A stretch of DNA of 35,003 nt from Candidatus Harrisonbacteria bacterium (GTDB lineage: Bacteria > Patescibacteriota > Minisyncoccia > UBA6257 > 1-14-0-10-40-38): assembly GCA_023245035.1 (NCBI GenBank), contig JAHFLD010000003.1, positions 119,736 through 154,738 of the forward strand, read 5' to 3'. Each line of letters opens with the position of its first letter. Position 1 is the stretch's first letter. The notes under the pieces are model-generated. The model saw only the letters and a program-made list of their open reading frames with translations. It did not search any database and was not told the origin of the DNA. Shown here piece by piece: positions 29,684-35,003 of this stretch. A program made the translations under genes and the position numbers.

Positions 29684-30091
29684 ATGAAAATTTATTCTTA
29701 CTGGGGCAAAAAAACACTTTTTTGGTTTTTGGTGGCGACATTGATATTGCTAGTCGTCTACTTCTTTTTTGGGCCGATTGGTTTTGATGGGGGTTATGCA
29801 AGATCTTTTGATTCAGAGCTTTGGAAAAGCGCGGAGGGGATTCACGATACGGATAATCCAATCCGACTTCAGATGATTGATGATTTTCTTGGTCACTACC
29901 AGCTTGTTGGTATGTCGCGTAGTGAGATTGATGCCCTCCTGGGCGTTCCTCAACCTACCGGCTATTTTAAAAATTATGATTATGTTTACTGGCTTGGTCC
30001 GGAGAGGAGCGCTTTTGGGATTGATTCTGAATGGTTGGGAATAATGTTCAGTAATAATGCCGTTGCTCAAGTTCAGATTTTAAAGGATTGA
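29684..30091 (+). CDS. membrane-anchored small protein, BamE/SmpA-like C-terminal half
   Basis: The protein has 135 aa from the ATG at 29684. An upstream in-frame start at 29666 adds six residues. A transmembrane segment (about 11-31, LFWFLVATLILLVVYFFFG) is followed by an extracytoplasmic part. This part ends with LVGMSRSEIDALLGVPQPTG...YDYVYWLG...LGIMFSNNAVAQVQIL, which resembles the BamE/SmpA or DUF-type 'M-T-x-x-E-v-x-x-l-L-G-x-P' motif with two following strands. That fold is common in envelope lipoproteins and beta-lactamase-inhibitor-like proteins. The function here is unknown. Confidence 0.65.
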   Translation: MKIYSYWGKKTLFWFLVATLILLVVYFFFGPIGFDGGYARSFDSELWKSAEGIHDTDNPIRLQMIDDFLGHYQLVGMSRSEIDALLGVPQPTGYFKNYDYVYWLGPERSAFGIDSEWLGIMFSNNAVAQVQILKD

Positions 30092-30206
30092 TTTTGGTTT
30101 GCTTTAAATCTGGCGTAGCTCTTTTTGGATTGAAAAAATTATTACTTGGCGTTATAGTGGTCTTTGTTTTCTGAATATGTCTTTGATGTGTGCGCCTAGC
30201 TCGGAC

Positions 30207-30232
30207 GAAATTAAAATTTGAGTTTTAATTTC
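30207..30232. repeat. AT-rich inverted repeat before tRNA-Ala(GGC)
   Basis: GAAATTAAAA (30207-30216) and TTTTAATTTC (30223-30232) form a perfect 10-bp stem with a TTTGAG loop. It could end transcription from the upstream gene or be part of the tRNA promoter region. I see no clear -35/-10 pair for the tRNA. Confidence 0.55.
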
Positions 30233-30244
30233 ACTTCTCGCTTC

Positions 30245-30315
30245 GGGCCTATAGTAAAATGGTATTACGCTTCCATGGCATGGAAGAGGTAGGAGTTCGA
30301 TTCTCCTTAGGTCCA
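30245..30315 (+). tRNA. tRNA-Ala(GGC)
   Basis: Acceptor GGGCCTA pairs with TAGGTCC (30308-30314) with the G3-U70 alanine identity pair, discriminator A30315. The D-arm is GTAA/TTAC with a short loop. The anticodon stem CTTCC/GGAAG encloses ATGGCAT, giving GGC (30277-30279). The T-arm is AGGAG-TTCGATT-CTCCT. CCA is not encoded. Confidence 0.93.
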
Positions 30316-30322
30316 CCCCGAT

Positions 30323-30351
30323 TTGACTTTGTTTTTACTTTCTGTTAGATT
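30323..30351 (+). promoter_or_regulatory. promoter of the 162-aa orphan gene
   Basis: TTGACT (30323-30328) and TAGATT (30346-30351, within TGTTAGATT) are exactly 17 bp apart with a TGT extension. The leader of about 75 nt contains a small hairpin (TCCGCA-GGG-TGCGGA) and ends in AAGGAG. Confidence 0.82.
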
Positions 30352-30432
30352 GTTTTCGGTTCTTTGAAGAGAGTTTTGATTTCCGCAGGGTGCGGAGATT
30401 GCCGATTTTCTCGCTAATCAAGGAGTTTTCCA

Positions 30433-30921
30433 ATGTTGAACGGTTTTGCTGAGCCGGATTTGAAGCCGGAGATCATTCCGGTCGGCGCGGTAAGAGTTCC
30501 CTTGACCGCGACTCTTGAATTGATGGCGGCTGGAAAGTATGACTTTGTGAGTGGGGGATTTGAACGCAGTGTCGGCATGTTGCCTCGGGTGGCGCTTGGA
30601 GGCGAGGGCGATCTTGAGGTTAAGGCGATTGGTTTTGGAAGCATCGCGTCAACCAGTCAGGCACTTCAAGCTCTGTCCACGATGAAGCTTCGCCCGTTGA
30701 ACATTCGCGAATTGCTCGCGGTCGGGGTTCATTTTCCGGATCTCCAAAAAATGTTTTTGATGGTTGCCTTGGGGACCAGGTTCTCTACGTCGATTTGCGA
30801 ACGGTTTGCGTTTTTGTGGGGCAGCTCTTCGTCGGGTTCGTCTTCGCGGTATCTGTGCCTCAACGCCACCGAGTTTAAGTGGCCGTCCTACGCGCGATTT
30901 CTTGTTGCCCCCGCAGCCTAG
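30433..30921 (+). CDS. hypothetical protein, 162 aa, soluble
   Basis: The ATG is preceded by AAGGAG at 8-nt spacing, a consensus promoter and a long leader, and a 14-bp terminator follows, so this is a firm independent gene. The N-terminal half has strands and small helices (EIIPVGAVRVPLTATLELMAAGKYDFVSGGFERSVG...LEVKAIGFGSIASTSQALQALSTM). The C-terminal half contains FPDLQKMFLMVALGTRFSTSICERFAFLWGSSSSGSSSRYLCLNATEF with a serine-rich stretch (about 131-138) and two cysteines. There is no signal peptide. I do not recognise a family. Confidence 0.75.
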   Translation: MLNGFAEPDLKPEIIPVGAVRVPLTATLELMAAGKYDFVSGGFERSVGMLPRVALGGEGDLEVKAIGFGSIASTSQALQALSTMKLRPLNIRELLAVGVHFPDLQKMFLMVALGTRFSTSICERFAFLWGSSSSGSSSRYLCLNATEFKWPSYARFLVAPAA

Positions 30922-30939
30922 AGTTTTTTGACCCTCTTT

Positions 30940-30979
30940 CCCTTTTGGTAAGCTTTCAAGCTTACTAAAAGGGATTTTT
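30940..30979 (+). terminator. terminator of the 162-aa orphan gene
   Basis: A 14-bp stem (30940-30953 with 30960-30973, one G-U pair) with loop TTTCAA is followed by A and a T6 run. A very strong intrinsic terminator. Confidence 0.92.
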
Positions 30980-31002
30980 TATAGGTTGAGTTGCTAATTT
31001 GC

Positions 31003-31031
31003 TTTACTTTTAGTCCCTGTTGTGTTAGATT
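31003..31031 (+). promoter_or_regulatory. promoter of the sigma-factor gene
   Basis: TTTACT (31003-31008) and TAGATT (31026-31031, within TGTTAGATT) are 17 bp apart. The start near 31038 leaves a leader of about 30 nt before the ATG at 31070. Confidence 0.72.
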
Positions 31032-31069
31032 TATCTGGAACCAAAAGAGACGATATTATTGTTTTTCAT

Positions 31070-31636
31070 ATGAAATCCCCGAAAAATTGGCAGGAAGAAA
31101 AAGACGAGGCGGTCCTCAAGGCGTCTGTTAACGAGCCCTCCCTTTTTAAGATTTTAGTCGATCGCTATCGCGAGGCGTTTTTGCGCAAAGCAAAGACGGT
31201 AGTGCGTAATGAGGATGCCGCCGAGGATGTGGTGCAGGAGGCGTTTGTAAAAATTTATCGGAACGCGCCGCGTTTTAAGAAACGAGAGGGGATCGAGTTT
31301 AAAAGCTGGGCTTATAAGGTGCTGATGAATACTTCTTTTACTCATTACGCCAAGTTGCAGAAAACTCGCAATGATGTGAGCTATGCCGATTTTTTGCAGT
31401 ATGGCGAGCGGGATATTGATGACGGGGAAAATTATTTGTCGCGCCAGGAAATGCGTAATTCCATAGAGACGGTCTTGGTAAAGATGCCACTGCCCTTGGC
31501 GTCGGCTTTGCGGGCCTATTATTTTGACGATAAGTCTTATAAGGATATTGCGGCCCAGCATAACATCACGCTTTCCGCCTTAAAGTTGCGTATTTTTCGG
31601 GGCAAGCGGCTTTTTAGGAAACTTTTTGAGGCTTAG
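31070..31636 (+). CDS. ECF-type RNA polymerase sigma factor
   Basis: The protein has 188 aa from the ATG at 31070. An upstream GTG at 31022 overlaps the -10 box and is rejected. Region sigma2 is clear (about 24-85: FKILVDRYREAFLRKAKTVVRNEDAAEDVVQEAFVKIYRNAPRF...FKSWAYKVLMN) and region sigma4 follows (about 134-186: LPLASALRAYYFDDKSYKDIAAQHNITLSALKLRIFRGKRLFRKLF). No sigma1 or sigma3 is present, as in ECF or group IV factors that direct polymerase to special promoters. A small two-helix membrane protein follows 35 bp later and may be its partner. Its own promoter has the same TGTTAGATT box as other genes here. Confidence 0.9.
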   Translation: MKSPKNWQEEKDEAVLKASVNEPSLFKILVDRYREAFLRKAKTVVRNEDAAEDVVQEAFVKIYRNAPRFKKREGIEFKSWAYKVLMNTSFTHYAKLQKTRNDVSYADFLQYGERDIDDGENYLSRQEMRNSIETVLVKMPLPLASALRAYYFDDKSYKDIAAQHNITLSALKLRIFRGKRLFRKLFEA

Positions 31637-31671
31637 TTCGGTTCACTATCTTGTATAAACCCTATAAAACC

Positions 31672-32019
31672 ATGAAAATATCTAACACGGATCAAGGAAC
31701 TGGTCGGATTATGAAGAGAGTTTATGGCGTGTGGTTTTTGCGTCGCCTTTATCGAAATGCCGCCAAACTTGGGGTGATGTTTGTGGTGGCGCTCACGGCC
31801 GGTTTTAATGTTTCTTACGCCAGCGTCTTTGAGAATGTCGGCCGGATGCAGATTACCTTCCGTGGTATGTCTCGTTTTGCTTTAACTGCTTTCGCGCAGA
31901 CTGACGCCTTGGTACAGGTCTCGGTTTTATTGAGTGTGGTTTTAGCTTTGGCTTTTGTGTTTGACTTGGGAAATTTGGCGCGCAGATTTATCGTGGCGCG
32001 AGGCGGAACGGCTAAGTAG
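31672..32019 (+). CDS. small membrane protein next to the sigma factor
   Basis: The protein has 115 aa from the ATG at 31672. Alternatives are a TTG at 31651 and an ATG at 31711. There are two hydrophobic segments, about 37-54 (LGVMFVVALTAGFNVSYA) and about 84-103 (VQVSVLLSVVLALAFVFDLG), separated by a region that may lie outside the cell. The basic N-terminus (GRIMKRVYGVWFLRRLYRN) would stay in the cytoplasm. The position right after an ECF sigma factor and before a shared terminator suggests an operon partner, possibly a membrane regulator, but no anti-sigma motif (such as HXXXCXXC) is present. Confidence 0.65.
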   Translation: MKISNTDQGTGRIMKRVYGVWFLRRLYRNAAKLGVMFVVALTAGFNVSYASVFENVGRMQITFRGMSRFALTAFAQTDALVQVSVLLSVVLALAFVFDLGNLARRFIVARGGTAK

Positions 32020-32053
32020 AGGATCTGTTTTTTTGTAGATTGAATGATGGAGA

Positions 32054-32084
32054 AAATATAAGCCAAAGAGGCTTATATTTTTTT
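32054..32084 (+). terminator. terminator of the sigma-factor operon
   Basis: AAATATAAGCC (32054-32064) and GGCTTATATTT (32070-32080) form a perfect 11-bp stem with loop AAAGA, running into T7 (32078-32084). Confidence 0.9.
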
Positions 32085-32096
32085 GCGCGCATAAAT

Positions 32097-32102
32097 TATA
32101 AT
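32097..32102 (+). promoter_or_regulatory. -10 box of murC (short leader)
   Basis: TATAAT ends 11 nt before the murC ATG, giving a leader of about 5 nt. No clear -35 box, because the terminator of the previous operon occupies that space. Confidence 0.5.
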
Positions 32103-32113
32103 TCATATAGCAT

Positions 32114-33406
32114 ATGAGAGTTCACCTTATCGGCATCGGTGGCATAGGTGTTTCCGCCTTGGCTCGTTATTTTCTTGCTTTGGGGGCGACGGTGAGCGGT
32201 TCGGATGGGCAAAAATCAGAACTTACCAAGGATCTAGAAAATGAGGGAGTTATTTTTAAGCTTGGACACACCGCCCGAGCGGTGAAGAAAAATTTTGATT
32301 TAGTGGTTTATTCGGCGGCTATTTCTGCCACTAATCCTGAGCTTGTGGCTGCTAGGCGGATGGGTTTGCGCTGTTTGAGTTATGCCGAGGCGATTGGCGA
32401 GCTGACTAAGTCTTTTTTTACGATTGCGGTTTCGGGGTCGCACGGCAAGAGCACCACAACCGCGATGCTGGCTTTGATTTTAGTCGCGGCAGGGATGGAC
32501 CCGACAGTGATCATGGGAACGAAGCTTAAGGAGTTTAATGGCAAGAATTTCAGGTTTGGCCGGAGTAAGTATCTGGTTTTAGAGGCCGACGAATATAATC
32601 GGTCTTTTCATAATTATAAGCCGCGGATCGCGGTGGTCACCAATATTGATCTTGAACATTTAGATGCCTATAAGACCCTTCGGGGTGTGGTTCGCGGATT
32701 TGCTGATTATCTTAAATTATTGCCTAAAAATGGAATTTTTATCGGGAATTACGCGGATTCTAATGTTAGAGGCGCGGCGCTTGAAGTTCCGGTCAAAAAG
32801 ATTTGGTTTAATCGGGGAAAATTAAAGCCGAGAAAACTTTTGATTCCGGGTTCGCATAACCAGTGGAATGCCGAAGCGGCGGCGGTGGCGGCTCGGGCAG
32901 TTGGAGTTCCTTTGGTGGTGATTGAAAAAACTTTAAGGGCTTTTCGGGGAAGTTGGCGGCGGATGGAAAAGATTTTAGTGACTTTGCCCGGGGTTAGAGC
33001 GGAAATTTTTTCCGATTATGCTCATCATCCGACGGAGATCAGGGCGACGCTTGAGGCTTTGCGCGAAATTAATCCTCGCCGGAAGTTGATTTGCGTTTTT
33101 CAGCCTCATCAGCAGGATCGTTTGAATCGACTTTTCCAATTTTTTGTTGACGCTTTTAGCCGGGCCGACTTGACGGTTGTTTTGCCGGTCTATGCCGTTT
33201 CGGGTCGGGAAAAATCAGCCGTAAAAACTTCACGCGATCTGGTGCTCGCTATTCGGAAAAATAATGTTTTGTACGCCGATGGTTTTGCGAAAGCGGTTGA
33301 GATGGTCGCTCCTTATTTTTCTCAAAAAAGTCGAATTGTTTTTATGGGAGCGGGGGATATTGACGCTCGGATGAGGGAGTTATTAACACCCGCCACAAAA
33401 GTATAG
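32114..33406 (+). CDS. murC: UDP-N-acetylmuramate--L-alanine ligase
   Basis: This 430-aa Mur ligase has the MurC-type N-terminal Rossmann motif GIGGIGVSALARYF (G7-G12), the ATP P-loop SGSHGKSTTT (107-116), the central LVLEADEYNRSFHNYKP and NIDLEHLDAY stretches, and a C-terminal domain with FSDYAHHPTEIRATLEAL and VFQPHQQDR. The DYAHHPTE and QPH patterns separate MurC from MurD/E/F. It adds the first amino acid to UDP-MurNAc in peptidoglycan synthesis. It is slightly shorter than E. coli MurC (491 aa). Here it stands alone between a terminator and the secreted repeat protein, not in a dcw cluster. Confidence 0.95.
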   Translation: MRVHLIGIGGIGVSALARYFLALGATVSGSDGQKSELTKDLENEGVIFKLGHTARAVKKNFDLVVYSAAISATNPELVAARRMGLRCLSYAEAIGELTKSFFTIAVSGSHGKSTTTAMLALILVAAGMDPTVIMGTKLKEFNGKNFRFGRSKYLVLEADEYNRSFHNYKPRIAVVTNIDLEHLDAYKTLRGVVRGFADYLKLLPKNGIFIGNYADSNVRGAALEVPVKKIWFNRGKLKPRKLLIPGSHNQWNAEAAAVAARAVGVPLVVIEKTLRAFRGSWRRMEKILVTLPGVRAEIFSDYAHHPTEIRATLEALREINPRRKLICVFQPHQQDRLNRLFQFFVDAFSRADLTVVLPVYAVSGREKSAVKTSRDLVLAIRKNNVLYADGFAKAVEMVAPYFSQKSRIVFMGAGDIDARMRELLTPATKV

Positions 33407-33450
33407 ATGCCATAAGGTCTTTTTGTGGTTGTTGTTTGCTAAAATCCTCT

Positions 33451-33478
33451 TTGTTCCGGCTTCGGCGTAGTGTAAAAT
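33451..33478 (+). promoter_or_regulatory. candidate promoter of the secreted repeat protein
   Basis: TTGTTC (33451-33456) and TAAAAT (33473-33478) are 16 bp apart. A second extended -10 (TGCTAAAAT, 33437-33445) lies upstream. The leader contains GAGGGGAG (about 33493-33500), but that is too far from the proposed starts to act as a ribosome binding site. Confidence 0.45.
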
Positions 33479-33539
33479 TATAGAAGCGCTTGCGAGGGGA
33501 GCTAATTTCATTTTTTCCGCGGGCGCTTTTTTCTCCTAC

Positions 33540-35003
33540 GTGCGGAGTATATCCCGTTTTTTGAAACGAATTTTTTTCGTATTGTTTGCGGCCAATTTTT
33601 TGTGGTTTTCTTTTGGTTTTTCTAATCTTCCCTTGGTCGCTTTGGCTTCCGGTCCACCTCAAATTTTGAGTTATCAGGGGCGGCTCACGGATTCTTCGGG
33701 GAGCTTGCTTGGCGGTTCAAGCGGTACGACTTATTATTTCAAGTTTTCGATTTGGGATAGTCCCACCGTGGGAGCCGGTAATCGCCTATGGCCATCTTCT
33801 TCGCCCAGTTCTTTTGGTTCAACCGTAACCAGCGGCGTCTTTAACGTAAACATCGGAGATACGGCTAACGGTTTCCCTCATGTCCTTGATTATAATTTTG
33901 CCAGTAACGCAAATGTCTATCTTCAGGTAGAGGCTTCTTCGGATAACAGCAGTTTTGAAACCTTGTCGCCACGTCAGCGAGTAGCCGCGGCTTCCTTTGC
34001 TGAATTGGCCGGAGCGGTGAGTGGCAGTACGACGCCGTCATCGTTTGGCACCACTTCGCCGATCGGTTTGTCGCAAGTTACTATTGAAGCGACCAGCACC
34101 AACTCAATTGGTCTTTCAATTCGCGGGGCGACGAGCCAGGCGGCTAATCTGTTCCAGATTCAGAACGCGGCGGGAACCAATCTCTTATTCGCGGATTCTG
34201 GAGGCGGCTTGTTTGCTTCTTCGACGCTACAAGTTGGCGGGGCGACCACTTTGTATGGGAGTTTGTATGTTGGAACGACCACTTCCTCGCGCGTTTTCGG
34301 TGTGCAGGGCAATGGTATTTTTTCTGGGACCTTGACCGTGGCTAATTTTATCGCGACAGGTACTACGCAGCTCAACGGTTTGGCTTACACCTGGCCTTCT
34401 TCACAATCAGCATCGACTTGTTTAACCAATGACGGTTCGGGTGGTTTGACTTGGGGCGCTTGTGGCGGATCAGGATCGCAGACCCCTTGGTTGTCCAATA
34501 TCAGCGCGGCCGGCTTCAGCCTTTCCAATGTAACCAACATTACCGCGACTGGAAGCTTGTTAGTTGCGAACGCGACTTCCACCATCACTAATCTGACGAC
34601 GGTCAACGCCACTTCAACTTCAGCCACCACAACCGCTCTATACGTCTCCGGAAGCATCTTGTCCGGCGGCGCCAGCAACACGATCTTGGGCACGCTCTAC
34701 GGCTCAACCTTCAATCCGCAGACCTTGACCTCGACTGGGAGTGTCAACGCCTCGGGCACCTTGGCCGTCTCGGGACTGGCCTCGCTCTACTCGGGCTTTA
34801 TATCCTCGGCCTCCTCGAGCGTCTCCTCGAACCTGAACGTCTCGGGGGCGCTCAATGCCTCCTCAACTCTGGCCGTAGGCGGACTTGCGACCTTGACCGG
34901 TCTGCAGTCAACCGCCTCGAGCACGCTGCTCAATGTCAGCAACTTTACCGCGACCAACGGCACCACGACCTCGGCCACCTCGACCTCCTTGTATGTTTCG
35001 GGC
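33540..35003 (+). CDS. large secreted Ser/Thr/Ala-rich repeat protein, N-terminal part (3' end outside window)
   Basis: The frame is open from a GTG at 33540 (alternative TTG at 33561) to the window edge, at least 488 codons without a stop. A signal peptide is clear (SRFLKRIFFVLFAANFLWFSF, ending near LVALASG). Next comes PQILSYQGRLTDSSGSLLGGSS...YYFKFSIWDS, a module common at the start of large Patescibacteria surface proteins, resembling phage tail-fibre N-termini. From about residue 160 there are degenerate 12-20-residue repeats of the type T-L-x-V-x-G-x-A-x-L-x-G/S with runs of Ser, Thr, Ala, Asn and Gly, predicting a beta-helical fibre. From about 34640 codon choice turns markedly C-rich (TCG, ACC, GCC, CTC). 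Probably a long surface adhesin. Confidence 0.85.
   Translation, partial: MRSISRFLKRIFFVLFAANFLWFSFGFSNLPLVALASGPPQILSYQGRLTDSSGSLLGGSSGTTYYFKFSIWDSPTVGAGNRLWPSSSPSSFGSTVTSGVFNVNIGDTANGFPHVLDYNFASNANVYLQVEASSDNSSFETLSPRQRVAAASFAELAGAVSGSTTPSSFGTTSPIGLSQVTIEATSTNSIGLSIRGATSQAANLFQIQNAAGTNLLFADSGGGLFASSTLQVGGATTLYGSLYVGTTTSSRVFGVQGNGIFSGTLTVANFIATGTTQLNGLAYTWPSSQSASTCLTNDGSGGLTWGACGGSGSQTPWLSNISAAGFSLSNVTNITATGSLLVANATSTITNLTTVNATSTSATTTALYVSGSILSGGASNTILGTLYGSTFNPQTLTSTGSVNASGTLAVSGLASLYSGFISSASSSVSSNLNVSGALNASSTLAVGGLATLTGLQSTASSTLLNVSNFTATNGTTTSATSTSLYVSG

Noticed and set aside
34385-34978. Minus-strand frames rich in Val, Glu and Ala opposite the secreted repeat protein
   Set aside because: They arise because the repetitive TCG/ACC/GCC codons also lack stops on the other strand. 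The plus-strand frame has a signal peptide and a recognised N-terminal module.

Overview
The window looks like a chromosomal segment of a Candidatus Patescibacteria (CPR) bacterium, most likely Parcubacteria-like. The signs are: compact genes; housekeeping enzymes close to minimal length (RecO of 176 aa, L19 of 106 aa, a 484-aa RelA/SpoT homologue lacking the C-terminal regulatory domains); a DUF4012 protein paired with a glycosyltransferase; a secreted 'SYQGRL' serine/threonine-rich repeat protein; and many small orphan membrane proteins. TGA is a normal stop (for example at the ends of the HAD gene and rluA), so this is the standard bacterial code and not the UGA-Gly code of Gracilibacteria/Absconditabacteria. 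The lineage call is inference.

Layout. 1-5.4 kb: the 3' end of dprA, topA, a divergent Nudix-like gene, a RelA/SpoT homologue and a convergent parB. 5.5-5.9 kb: tRNA-Leu(CAA) and tRNA-Val(GAC), a terminator and a structured element. 5.9-8.4 kb: an AT-rich membrane protein, a REP-like palindrome, a methyltransferase, a HAD phosphatase and a small Cys-rich protein. 8.4-12.8 kb: an RluA pseudouridine synthase, a convergent DUF4012/glycosyltransferase operon, and rplS. 12.9-15.4 kb: tRNA-Leu(GAG), three orphan minus-strand genes and a dCTP deaminase-like gene. 15.4-25.5 kb: a plus-strand housekeeping run of recO, a membrane-anchored Ig-like protein, glyS, an M16 peptidase, metG, tatD, leuS and a tiny membrane ORF. 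25.5-30.9 kb: an HtrA protease, then an accessory/tRNA region with tRNA-Ala(TGC), a tRNA-Ala 3'-half remnant, tRNA-Arg(CCT), tRNA-Ser(CGA), tRNA-Ala(GGC), two VOC proteins and several orphans. 31-35 kb: an ECF-type sigma factor with a small membrane protein, murC, and the start of the large secreted repeat protein, which runs off the window.

How it works together. The recognisable genes cover information processing (TopA, DprA, RecO, ParB, GlyRS, MetRS, LeuRS, RluA, L19), envelope building (MurC, DUF4012 plus GT4, the secreted repeat protein), stress and nucleotide control (RelA/SpoT homologue, Dcd, Nudix, HtrA) and a dedicated sigma factor.

Two signals stand out. (1) Two tRNA loci 22 kb apart (Val and Arg) each carry, just after the tRNA, the same structured element. 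It opens with a 14-15 nt perfect complement of the T-arm of its own upstream tRNA, continues with a 21-nt box identical at 20 positions, and then has two hairpins. I do not recognise it. (2) Many promoters can be read directly (TTGNNN/TTTACN, 16-17 bp, often an extended -10 such as TGTTAGANT), and in several housekeeping genes the start codon lies 6-9 nt after the -10 box, which implies leaderless mRNAs. Small accessory genes instead carry Shine-Dalgarno sequences and often their own terminators.
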